DNA from: Burkholderiales bacterium
GTDB taxonomy: Bacteria > Pseudomonadota > Gammaproteobacteria > Burkholderiales > Burkholderiaceae_C
Length of the DNA stretch: 37,836 nucleotides
Reading direction: 5' to 3'
NCBI GenBank assembly: GCA_947453625.1
Contig: CANGHK010000051.1
Span: 1 to 37,836, forward strand
Shown one piece after another: positions 1 to 6,778 of this stretch. Made by a program: the position numbers and the translations under genes. The first letter of the stretch is position 1. Each line of letters opens with the position of its first letter. The notes below the pieces were generated by a model. That model searched no databases. It was not told where the DNA came from and saw only the letters and a program-made list of their open reading frames with translations.

Positions 1-860
1 GACAGTTGCGCGGTCTCGGCGGCGTAGTCGGTGTCGGTGATGCGCGACTTGGAGGCCGTCAGGTTCTCCGACTGCGACTGCAGGTTGGCAATGTTGTGGT
101 CCAGGCGGTTGGACGTCGCGCCGAGGTTGGAACGGACAGTTGCGACGGCGCCGATGGCGTTGTCGACTGCCGTCGTCAGGTCGCCGTAGTTGGCCGACGA
201 CGGCGCCGTGGCAGCCGTGGTGACCGAGGTACCCGAGGCGGTGTCGATGGCGGTGCCCAGAGCCACCATCAAGCCGCCCAGGGTGCTGGCAGTGCCGTCT
301 GATTTGTAGGCGACAGTGCTGTCGGTGTTGGTGCCCGTGCCCGTCGTGATCTGGGTATTGACCAGCAGCGACGAGATGTCGACCGTGTCGCTCGAGGCGG
401 TACCGGTCTGGAACATCACGTTGCCAGCAGTCGACTGGCTGCCGTCCAGCAAGGTCTTGCCGTTGAAGGTCGTGCGCGAAGCCACCTTGTTGATTTCATC
501 GCGCAGCGAGTTCACCTCGGTGCCGATGTAGCCCATTTGCGCGGTGCTCAGCGAGTCGTTGTTGCCCTGGGTGGCCAGTTCGCGCATGCGTTGCAGCATC
601 GACGAGACTTCCTGCAGGCCGCCTTCAGCGGTCGACACCATAGAGATCGCGTCGTTGGCATTGCGCACCGAGACGTTGGCGCCGGTGATCTGCGCTTGCA
701 GCTTTTGCGAGATGCCCAGGCCGGCGGCGTCGTCTTTGGCGCTGTTGATGCGCAGGCCGGAGGACAGGCGCTGGACCGAGGTCGTCAGGTTGACCTGCGA
801 GTTGGACAGGTTGCGTTGTGCAACCAGCGAGGCGTTGTTGGTGTTGATGACCGATGACAT
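1..860 (-). CDS. fliC: flagellin, C-terminus cut off by window edge
   Basis: Flagellin, the protein that polymerises into the flagellar filament. 286 residues are visible before the left edge. The N-terminus is the conserved D0/D1 region: MSSVINTNNASLVAQRNL, then SSGLRINSAKDDAAGLGIS around residues 33-51 and a heptad-like stretch to about residue 140. A short variable Thr/Ser/Gly-rich D2 region follows. The chain then re-enters the conserved C-terminal helix (ANLQSQSENLTASKSRI, DYAAETAQL), so only about 30 residues are missing. The short central domain implies a small flagellin of roughly 310-320 residues. The ATG at 860-858 has an AGGAG ribosome site at 867-871 with a 6-nt spacer. A sigma-28 promoter lies upstream, as expected for a late flagellar gene. 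Two glycosyltransferase genes precede it on the same strand. Identification is secure from the family's conserved ends. Confidence 0.96.
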   Translation of the reverse strand, partial: MSSVINTNNASLVAQRNLSNSQVNLTTSVQRLSSGLRINSAKDDAAGLGISQKLQAQITGANVSVRNANDAISMVSTAEGGLQEVSSMLQRMRELATQGNNDSLSTAQMGYIGTEVNSLRDEINKVASRTTFNGKTLLDGSQSTAGNVMFQTGTASSDTVDISSLLVNTQITTGTGTNTDSTVAYKSDGTASTLGGLMVALGTAIDTASGTSVTTAATAPSSANYGDLTTAVDNAIGAVATVRSNLGATSNRLDHNIANLQSQSENLTASKSRITDTDYAAETAQL

Positions 861-880
861 GTAAAACTCCTGGAGGGTTT

Positions 881-896
881 GGTTGCGGTGGCAACC
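881..896 (-). promoter_or_regulatory. hairpin in flagellin 5' leader
   Basis: A perfect 6-bp stem (GGTTGC / GCAACC) with a 4-nt loop lies between the sigma-28 promoter and the ribosome site of the flagellin gene. There is no U-tract, so it is not a terminator. A role in mRNA stability or translational control of this abundant transcript is possible but inferred only from position. Confidence 0.4.
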
Positions 897-922
897 TGAG
901 TCTTCAAGCGCCACTGCCTACT

Positions 923-950
923 TTGACGGCGGCAGGTGCAAAAGCGTTTA
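923..950 (-). promoter_or_regulatory. sigma-28 (FliA) promoter of flagellin gene
   Basis: Read on the minus strand, a TAAA -35 element (947-950) is followed 16 nt later by GCCGTCAA (923-930). This differs by two bases from the sigma-28 -10 consensus GCCGATAA. The spacing fits the family within a base. It lies about 60 nt upstream of the flagellin start, leaving a leader of about 55 nt. The matching sigma factor gene, fliA, is in the same window (11300-12043). Confidence 0.65.
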
Positions 951-999
951 GCGGCGGGGCGTCAGGGTGACGCAGATTGTTTGAAATCGGCCGCCGCGC

Positions 1000-2115
1000 T
1001 CACTCATCGGGGCGGCGGCGCGCCCCCGGCCCGTCCATCAGCGCCAGTGCATGGGCAGCCAGGTGGCTGCCCCGGCCGCTGACCGACCCCGCCACATCGG
1101 GCGTGTCGCCCAGCTTCAGGCAGAACAACAGGCTGATCCTGGCCAGCGGCAGCAGTTCACGCGCGCCACGTTCAGGCTCAAGCCGGGCGAAATCGACCAG
1201 CAGATCGGCCAGCACATAGAAAAAATCGGGTGACTGGCCGCAAGCGGGCATCTCATCCTCGGCAAACTGCTGGCCCAGCGCGTGGAGGCCCAACAGTTTG
1301 AGGCAGACCAGCGTGCGCACCACCGCGTCGATGCGGCAGGGATGGCCGGCCGGCATGCGCTGCAAGGCCTGCTCGTAGCAAGCCAGCGCCTGCGCCGCGT
1401 CACCGTAGACGTCGCGGTCCTTGCCCAGTTGGTAGTGCAGGTAGGGGTTTTCCGGTTCGTCTCGCAGCGCCGCGACCAGCAGCGCGCGGTTGCGGCCTTT
1501 TTTTTGCTGCGCCTTGTGCCAGCGGTAGCCGTCGTGGCCTATCCGCACGCCCAGGCGCTGGCGCGGCAGATCGGACACCGGCTGCTCGTGGATGCGCCCG
1601 GTGTAGACCACGCCGCGCGGCAGCAGGCGCGGCAGCCAGCTCAGCTGCTCCATCGCTGGCGTGGCGTCACCGGCGGGGTTGCTGGCCAGGTCACCCCCCG
1701 CGGCAGCGGCCGGCGCGCTGTCGAGCTGGCTGTGCACCGGGACCAACCCGATGAAGCGCTTGTCACCCGCCTGCCGCAGCGCCTGGCCTATCGCCGCACC
1801 ATCACCGACCAGCCACTCGTCGGCGTCGAGCACCAGATTCCAGTCGGCGGGCGACAGCGCCAGTGCCGCGTTGCGCGCGGCGGCGAAATCGTCGCGCCAG
1901 GCCCAGAGGTGGACCTGGGCACCCGCCGCGCGGGCAATAGCCACCGTGTCGTCGGTCGACCCGGTGTCGAGCACGACCATCGCGTCGACCCAATCCCGCA
2001 CGCTGTGCAGACAGCGCGCGATCGACGCCGCCTCGTTGCGGGCGATCATCACCATCGCGATGCGCGGCGGCGCCAGCGCCTGCCGACCGGATTTTGGCCT
2101 GGCCCTGGCCCTCAC
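1000..2115 (-). CDS. family 2 glycosyltransferase with TPR-like C-terminus (paralogue A)
   Basis: Predicted cytoplasmic GT-A fold transferase of 371 residues. The N-terminal nucleotide-sugar binding region reads AMVMIARNEAASIARCL (about 20-36) and VVLDTGSTDDTVAIA. The metal-binding acidic motif is DADEW at 97-101. The C-terminal part has TPR-like helices (PYLHYQLGKDRDVYGDAAQA and after). The start is a GTG at 2115-2113 that overlaps the stop of the upstream paralogue as GTGA, so the two are translationally coupled. The two proteins share motif order and long blocks such as QQFAEDEM and SPDFF, which marks a tandem duplication. The flagellin gene follows 140 bp downstream on the same strand. 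A role in flagellin glycosylation is therefore likely but inferred from position. The acceptor and sugar cannot be read from the sequence. Confidence 0.85.
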   Translation of the reverse strand: MRARARPKSGRQALAPPRIAMVMIARNEAASIARCLHSVRDWVDAMVVLDTGSTDDTVAIARAAGAQVHLWAWRDDFAAARNAALALSPADWNLVLDADEWLVGDGAAIGQALRQAGDKRFIGLVPVHSQLDSAPAAAAGGDLASNPAGDATPAMEQLSWLPRLLPRGVVYTGRIHEQPVSDLPRQRLGVRIGHDGYRWHKAQQKKGRNRALLVAALRDEPENPYLHYQLGKDRDVYGDAAQALACYEQALQRMPAGHPCRIDAVVRTLVCLKLLGLHALGQQFAEDEMPACGQSPDFFYVLADLLVDFARLEPERGARELLPLARISLLFCLKLGDTPDVAGSVSGRGSHLAAHALALMDGPGARRRPDE

Positions 2116-3242
2116 AGCCGCCCCATCGCCTGCCGCACCAGCGCCAGGTTGCGCGCCGCCAGGTGGCTGCCGCGGCCCTGCACCGCCCCTTCGAGCTGAG
2201 GCGCATCGCCTATCGCCAGACAGCGCAGCAGACAGCCCTCGGCCAGCGGCAGGAAATCCGCCGCGGCGCGCGCCGGCTCGGCCACGGCCCGGTCGATCAA
2301 CAGGTCGGCCAATACAAAGAAGAAATCCGGTGAATGGGGCCAATTCGCCATCTCGTCTTCGGCAAACTGTTGGCCAATCTCCAGCAGCCCGGCCTTCTTC
2401 AGGCAGTAGACCATTCTCAGCACCAGATCGTGGCGGTAGGCCTCGCCAGGCGGCACAAGGTGCAAGGCCTGTTCGTAACAGGGCAGGGCCTGGGTGTGTT
2501 CGCGGTAGACCTCATAGTCCCGGCCGAGCTGGTAGTGCAGATAAGGGTTGTCGGGCTCGTCGACCAGCGCGGCTTGCAGCAGTTGGCGGTTGCGGCCGGC
2601 TTTCTGCGCCAGTTTGTGCTGCAGGTAGCCATCATGACCTATCTCCACCGCCAATCGTCGGCGCGGCAAGGCCGACTGCGGTTGCTCATGGACGCGCCCG
2701 GCGTAGCGCACCCCCGCCGGCAGCAGCCGCGGCAGCCAACTGCAGGCCACCGCCAGGCCACTGTCCGGCTCGGCCGTTTCCGGTGGTGGCCGAGGCACAT
2801 CGGCGGGCGGCACCGGATCGTCCTGCGCAGCGCCTGGCCCTGCCCGCAGGTTGAAACGGCTGTGCACCGGCAGCAGCCCGACAAACAGGCCTGCGCCCGA
2901 TGCCGCCTGCTGCACCGCCTGACGCAGCAGGCCGCCGCCGCCGGCAATCCATTCGTCGGCGTCGAGCACCAGGTTCCAGTCGGCGCGTGAATGCGACAGC
3001 GCCTCGTTGCGCGCCTGCGAAAAATCGTCGCGCCAGACCGATCGATGAAGTTGGGCGCCCAGACCGCGCGCGATCGCCACCGTGTCGTCGGTGGAGCCGG
3101 TATCGAGCACCACCATCTCGTCGACCCAGGGCCGGGCGCTGCGCAGACAGCGCGCGATCGTCGCTGCCTCGTTGCGAACGATCATCACCAGCGCCAGGCG
3201 CGGGGCTGGCGGCCGTGAACGGGAGGGCTTCTTCTTGGACAT
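2112..3242 (-). CDS. family 2 glycosyltransferase with TPR-like C-terminus (paralogue B)
   Basis: A 376-residue GT2-type glycosyltransferase and the upstream member of the tandem pair. Residues 1-15 are basic (MSKKKPSRSR). The catalytic core follows: ALVMIVRNEAATIARCL, then VVLDTGSTDDTVAIA, then DADEW at about 94-98. Histidine-containing blocks (RVHEQP, IGHDGY) and TPR-like repeats (PYLHYQLGRDYEVYREHTQA) make up the rest. I chose the ATG at 3242-3240 because the longer frame would start inside the regulatory palindrome region and adds a segment unlike the family. Its last bases overlap the GTG start of paralogue A. Compared with A it carries a 25-30 residue Pro/Ala-rich insertion between the DADEW motif and the LPRLLP block. 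Function in flagellin or surface glycosylation is inferred from the neighbouring flagellin gene. Confidence 0.84.
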   Translation of the reverse strand: MSKKKPSRSRPPAPRLALVMIVRNEAATIARCLRSARPWVDEMVVLDTGSTDDTVAIARGLGAQLHRSVWRDDFSQARNEALSHSRADWNLVLDADEWIAGGGGLLRQAVQQAASGAGLFVGLLPVHSRFNLRAGPGAAQDDPVPPADVPRPPPETAEPDSGLAVACSWLPRLLPAGVRYAGRVHEQPQSALPRRRLAVEIGHDGYLQHKLAQKAGRNRQLLQAALVDEPDNPYLHYQLGRDYEVYREHTQALPCYEQALHLVPPGEAYRHDLVLRMVYCLKKAGLLEIGQQFAEDEMANWPHSPDFFFVLADLLIDRAVAEPARAAADFLPLAEGCLLRCLAIGDAPQLEGAVQGRGSHLAARNLALVRQAMGRL

Positions 3243-3330
3243 CGCGGCGAGGGCGGGACCGGGTTGATTCGGGTCACTACCCGCAGTTATCCTGCGCCAG
3301 ACCTGACAGGTCAGCGTATTTGGCATTTAG

Positions 3331-3353
3331 AATGTTATACAGTGTATAACATT
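3331..3353. promoter_or_regulatory. perfect palindrome, candidate operator between divergent genes
   Basis: Arms AATGTTATAC and GTATAACATT (10 bp, perfect) flank a 3-nt centre AGT. It sits in the 221-bp gap between the leftward glycosyltransferase pair and the rightward H-NS-like gene. TATAAC, close to a -10 hexamer, occurs in both arms, one on each strand. A TTGGCA at 3320-3325 could act as a rightward -35, though the 19-nt spacing is loose. This is the layout of an operator for a dimeric repressor that covers promoters in one or both directions. The cognate regulator is unknown. A second, shorter inverted repeat (GACCTG-A-CAGGTC, 3300-3312) lies next to it. Confidence 0.55.
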
Positions 3354-3406
3354 CGTTTGATCGTTATTGCCGCTGCAGCAGAGCCTGCTTCGCCGCGGCG
3401 CGCGCC

Positions 3407-3423
3407 GGACGGCCAAGCCGTCC
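3407..3423 (+). promoter_or_regulatory. hairpin in leader of H-NS-like gene
   Basis: A perfect 7-bp stem (GGACGGC / GCCGTCC) with a 3-nt CAA loop ends 40 nt before the ATG of the H-NS-family gene. No T-run follows, so it is not an intrinsic terminator. It may be an mRNA structure in the leader. Function unknown. Confidence 0.35.
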
Positions 3424-3463
3424 ATGCCGGGCGCAGGCCCGAACAGCAACCATCGAGATCCTC

Positions 3464-3715
3464 ATGCGCAAATTGAACGCCGAGCAACGCGCCGTGCTGG
3501 CCCGGATCGCCGGTCTGGTCGAGTTCTGGCGCATCACGCCGGACGAACTGGCGGGCGCCGCGCCGCCCGTCAAGTACCGCCATCCGCTGAGCGGCAGAAC
3601 CTGGGACGGCCGCGGGATGCAGCCCGACTGGCTGCGCCACGCGCTGCTGAAAGAAGGCTACCTGGTCAGCGAGCTCAGCCCGCAAGCGGCCTCGGCGGCA
3701 TCAGTGGCGGCGTAA
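3464..3715 (+). CDS. small H-NS family nucleoid-associated protein
   Basis: An 83-residue protein that matches the DNA-binding end of the H-NS/MvaT-like histone family. A short N-terminal helix (residues 4-30, with VEFWRITPDELAG) leads into VKYRHPLSGRTWDGRG at 36-51 and PDWL at 54-57. The TWxGRGxxP loop is the element that inserts into the minor groove of AT-rich DNA in this family. Full-length H-NS proteins have a longer oligomerisation helix, so this short form may dimerise weakly or act with another H-NS. It stands alone between divergent and convergent genes in an AT-richer patch, with a palindrome and a hairpin upstream. The ribosome site is weak. The role is probably gene silencing or nucleoid structure. 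Confidence 0.82.
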   Translation: MRKLNAEQRAVLARIAGLVEFWRITPDELAGAAPPVKYRHPLSGRTWDGRGMQPDWLRHALLKEGYLVSELSPQAASAASVAA

Positions 3716-3745
3716 GTGGCGACGCGCCGGGGCCGCTCGATGGTG

Positions 3746-3829
3746 TCATGCCGGCACGATCCTGATTTCCAGGCGGCATCCCACCGCATCAGCGTATTTG
3801 CGCAACGTGGCCAGAGACGGCGCATGTTC
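3746..3829 (-). pseudogene. C-terminal remnant of XRE/HigA-type regulator
   Basis: Reading leftward from about 3829, an open stretch translates as [16 protein letters not shown] followed by VGCRLEIRIVPA and a TGA at 3748-3746. This is the characteristic tail of small helix-turn-helix antitoxin/regulator proteins of the XRE (HigA-like) class. The helix-turn-helix part that should precede it is absent. Directly upstream in this frame is the end of the sensor kinase gene, whose stop is at 3833-3831. The fragment has no start and looks like a recombination scar left by loss of most of a regulator gene. The call rests on pattern recognition of a 28-residue tail. Confidence 0.55.
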
Positions 3830-3830
3830 A

Positions 3831-5786
3831 TCAACCCCGCGCCACCTCCCGCCGCTCAGCCCCGTCCCACGCCGCAGGCGCCGCGGCCACCGTCGCCGGC
3901 AGCGCCAGCGTGACGCGCAATCCCGGGGCCGCGTCCTCGCAGGCCAGGCCGGCGCGAAGGCGGGCTGCGCGCTCGCGCATGCTGGGCAGGCCCATGCCCT
4001 CGGCCCGGCCGGCTTGCAGGCCGGGACCGTCGTCGGCGATCACGATCAGGCTGGCGCCGGCCGGCGTGGTCCAGGCCCGCACGCTGACCCGGCAGGCACC
4101 GGCATGCTTGACGACGTTGGCAAACACCTCCTGCACGATGCGCAGCACGTCCAGGCGCTCGGCAACGCCCAGGCACTGGGTGCCGGGCAGCGCGGCCACC
4201 TGCCAGTCGAGCTCGATGCCGCGCGCGGCCAGCACCGGCTCGATGCGGTCGCGCAGCGCGCCCAGCAACTCGGCCACATCGCCGGCGTCCGAGGTGATGG
4301 CGTCCAGCGCGCTTCGCAACTCCTGCAGCGATCGGTCGACCAGCGCGGACAGCATCCCGCGCTCGCCTTGCAGCGGCCGCTCACTGGCCAGCAGGGCCGC
4401 GGCCGACACCAGGTGCGAACCCAGGCCGTCGTGCAGCTCGCGCATGATGCGCCGCCTGGACTCGCTCTCGACCTCGGCGTCGCGCTGCGCGCGCAAGGCG
4501 TCAAAGCTGTGCTGCAGCAGGTCTTGCTGGCGCCGCAGCTCGGCCTTCATCCAGCCCGCCGCGGCCAGCTGGCGCCGGTACAGCAAGCCCAGGCGCTCGG
4601 CCATCAGCAGGCCGATGGCGCCGGTCAGGCTGGGCACCACCAGGATGGCCATGCCCCAGGGGAACACCGACAACCAGCCGAAGCGGCGCATCAGTTCCAG
4701 CGAGGCCACCGCGATCAGGTAGACCAGCGACAACAGCAAGGCATCGGCCGACAGGCTGGACTGGCGCCAGGCATGCCTGGCCACCACCCAGAGCAGGGTG
4801 ATGCCGATGAAGACCACCGGCAAGGACACCAGCGCGCGGGCCAGCGGGCCCTGGGCGGCGGGCACCAGCAGCATCACCAGCACCGCGACGGCGGTGAACA
4901 GCGCCAGGCCCCGCTCGCGCCGGGGCCAAACAATCCGGACATGGCGCAGCACGAACATGGCCAGAGTGACCGTGACCAGCAGACGCAAGACCGGCGCCAG
5001 CCGGGCACTCGACGCCGGCGTGAGCCCGGTCCAGAGCAGCAGGTCGGTGGTGTAGATGAACTGGTTCAGCCCCCAGGTCGCCGCGGCCACGGCGAACCAT
5101 TTCGCGGCCCTGTCGTTCAGCGACCAGCCCACCACCAGCGCCAAGGCCCCGGCCGCCAGCATGATTCCGAGCATCATGGCCGACAAGCCGCTGATGCGCG
5201 CCACCGCGCCGTCGCAGCCGCGCGCGACGATGCCGGCAGGCCCGAGCCAGATCCTGGACAACTGGGCTTCCAACGGAAAGGGCGGGGCGATCAAGCGCAA
5301 CTCCAGCAGGTGCCGGCCTGCCGCCAGCCCTGGCGGCAGGCTGCGCCGCTGCGGCCAGGTCCAGCGCAGGCTGATCGGCTCAGGCACTGCCGCATCCGCC
5401 AGCAACTGGCCATCCAGCCAGACCTCGCCCGCCAGCGTCCGACGCGCCATGCACAAGCCCAGCGGCATGGCCGCCTGGGCCGGGCTCAGGTCGAAGGACA
5501 AGCGGTAACGCCAGGTCTCGCCTTCCGGACCGGCACTCAGGGCATGCGGCAAATCCACCAACCGCCAGGTCACCGGTGCCGAATCGGCGACCCACAAGGC
5601 CTGGTCAATCTCCTGGCCGCCCGAGGCCGCCACCTGCGCGCCATCCCAGGCCGGCTCGATATACAGCGTGATCAAGCCACCCAGCAGCAGCAGCCAGCTC
5701 AGCAACACCAGCGAGCGCAGGCGCGTTGACGCCGGGGCGGCGGCGACAGACAGGTAGGGCGCAGGCGCGGCGCCAGCCTCAGGCAT
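3831..5786 (-). CDS. sensor histidine kinase, 7TM type with HisKA_3 core
   Basis: A 651-residue membrane sensor kinase. TM1 is at about 25-43. It is followed by a periplasmic beta-rich domain (about 50-205, with [11 protein letters not shown] and WLDGQLL) like the 7TMR-DISM extracellular sensor domain. Six or seven hydrophobic helices then run to about residue 405, and a coiled-coil linker follows. The catalytic core has [16 protein letters not shown] with phospho-acceptor His452, typical of HisKA_3/NarX-type kinases. The ATPase domain has an N-box-like [11 protein letters not shown] and the G-box VIADDGPGL near 580-588. Its ATG overlaps the last 8 bases of the response regulator gene, so the two are one operon with the regulator first. 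The ligand is unknown. The final residues abut the XRE remnant, so the end may have been reshaped, though the ATPase domain looks complete. Confidence 0.9.
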   Translation of the reverse strand: MPEAGAAPAPYLSVAAAPASTRLRSLVLLSWLLLLGGLITLYIEPAWDGAQVAASGGQEIDQALWVADSAPVTWRLVDLPHALSAGPEGETWRYRLSFDLSPAQAAMPLGLCMARRTLAGEVWLDGQLLADAAVPEPISLRWTWPQRRSLPPGLAAGRHLLELRLIAPPFPLEAQLSRIWLGPAGIVARGCDGAVARISGLSAMMLGIMLAAGALALVVGWSLNDRAAKWFAVAAATWGLNQFIYTTDLLLWTGLTPASSARLAPVLRLLVTVTLAMFVLRHVRIVWPRRERGLALFTAVAVLVMLLVPAAQGPLARALVSLPVVFIGITLLWVVARHAWRQSSLSADALLLSLVYLIAVASLELMRRFGWLSVFPWGMAILVVPSLTGAIGLLMAERLGLLYRRQLAAAGWMKAELRRQQDLLQHSFDALRAQRDAEVESESRRRIMRELHDGLGSHLVSAAALLASERPLQGERGMLSALVDRSLQELRSALDAITSDAGDVAELLGALRDRIEPVLAARGIELDWQVAALPGTQCLGVAERLDVLRIVQEVFANVVKHAGACRVSVRAWTTPAGASLIVIADDGPGLQAGRAEGMGLPSMRERAARLRAGLACEDAAPGLRVTLALPATVAAAPAAWDGAERREVARG

Positions 5787-6465
5787 CGGCGATCAGTTTG
5801 CGCAGTTCAGTGCGAGAGCTGACGCTGAGCTTGTGGTAGATGCTGCGCACATGGGCGTTGACGGTGTGCGGGCTCAGGTCGAACTCGCGCGCCACCTCCT
5901 TGTTGCGGTAGCCACGGGTCAGCAGGCGCAGCACCTCGGTCTCGCGCTCGGACAGCAACTCGACCCGAAGCGGCCGGCCCGGGCTGCTGGGCAGGTCGCC
6001 GGGCGCGGTCTGCAGCTCGCGCAGCAGCAGGCGAGCCACCGACGGCGTGATCGGCGAGCCCCCCTGCAGCAACTCGCCTATGGTCTGCAGGAAGGCTGGC
6101 CCCGAAGTGCTTTTGACCACATAGCCATGGGCGCCGGCGCGGATAGCGGCCAGCGCCACCGGCGGGTCGTCGATCGCGGTCAGCACCAGCAGCGTGGCCC
6201 CTGGCGCGCAGGCAGCCAACTCACGGATGGCATGCACGCCCGAGCCGTCGGGCAGGTTGAGGTCGATCACCGCCAGCGTCGGCGGCGCAGTGGCATAGGC
6301 CGCGCGGGCGGACTGCAGCGTTCGCGCCACCCGCACCGGGCCCGACCGACCGTCGCGGTTGAGCAAGTCCTCGACCCAGGCGCCGTAATGCAGATCGTCC
6401 TCGATCAAGAGGGTCCAGGCCGGCGCGGGCGGCGGGCGGTGTGAGGCTTGGGCGGACAGGGGCAT
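5779..6465 (-). CDS. NarL/LuxR-family response regulator
   Basis: A 228-residue two-component regulator. The receiver domain is about 20-135: acidic pair in LLIEDD (about 23-28), phospho-acceptor Asp68 in [11 protein letters not shown], and the conserved lysine in YVVKSTSG. A LuxR-type helix-turn-helix follows at about 160-225 ([35 protein letters not shown]). I chose the ATG at 6465-6463 because it gives a normal family length. A longer frame upstream reads through non-coding-looking sequence. No strong ribosome site is visible, so the start is moderately certain. It overlaps the kinase gene downstream and is divergent from flhA across a gap of about 300 bp. Flagellar or surface targets are possible from position but unproven. 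Confidence 0.9.
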   Translation of the reverse strand: MPLSAQASHRPPPAPAWTLLIEDDLHYGAWVEDLLNRDGRSGPVRVARTLQSARAAYATAPPTLAVIDLNLPDGSGVHAIRELAACAPGATLLVLTAIDDPPVALAAIRAGAHGYVVKSTSGPAFLQTIGELLQGGSPITPSVARLLLRELQTAPGDLPSSPGRPLRVELLSERETEVLRLLTRGYRNKEVAREFDLSPHTVNAHVRSIYHKLSVSSRTELRKLIADA

Positions 6466-6611
6466 GGTGCAGGAAACGACAGCGTCCTCAAAGAAAGTGC
6501 CCCCAGGACTGGGGTATCGACAGAGCGTGCTTATGGTGCGCCAACGGCGGCGATTGGGCCATCGCTCAAAACCGGCCACTGCCGCGCCGGCCGGATCACA
6601 CAAAACAAGCG

Positions 6612-6696
6612 TTGTCGGATTCGCGGCAGGGGATAGACTCTCGCTTCCACCGACAATTGAACAGTTTACTATTTATGAGCCATAAACTGCCATAAA
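6612..6696 (+). promoter_or_regulatory. repeat-rich regulatory region upstream of flhA
   Basis: This is the core of the gap of about 300 bp between the divergent response regulator and flhA. It holds an inverted repeat TTGTCGG (6612-6618) / CCGACAA (6650-6656) with a wide spacer. It also has a tight palindrome TTTATG-AGC-CATAAA (6672-6686), whose right arm is repeated 10 bp on as CATAAA (6691-6696). Same-face 10-bp spacing of GCCATAAA is typical of a multimeric regulator site. A flagellar master regulator such as FlhDC is a reasonable guess, but I cannot confirm the match. Just after it (6715-6738) a CCTCAC hexamer is repeated in tandem. The rest of the gap shows nothing recognisable. Confidence 0.4.
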
Positions 6697-6778
6697 TCGT
6701 TCACATGGCGGCGGTTCACCCTCACCCTCACCCTCAACGGCCCGAACAGTCCTCTTGGCCACACCTCGCTTTGGCGCC

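Noticed and set aside
3334-3352. Resemblance of the palindrome to a ParB parS site (TGTT...AACA)
   Set aside because: parS has two 8-bp arms with no spacer and a CACGTG core. This site has a TATAC core and a 3-nt spacer, and no parAB genes are near.
3264-3476. Small plus-strand frame before the H-NS-like gene
   Set aside because: Runs through the palindrome and leader hairpin, has no ribosome site and no family resemblance.
3798-5729. A 643-codon plus-strand frame rich in Gln and His
   Set aside because: Antisense to the sensor kinase, whose conserved boxes are unambiguous.
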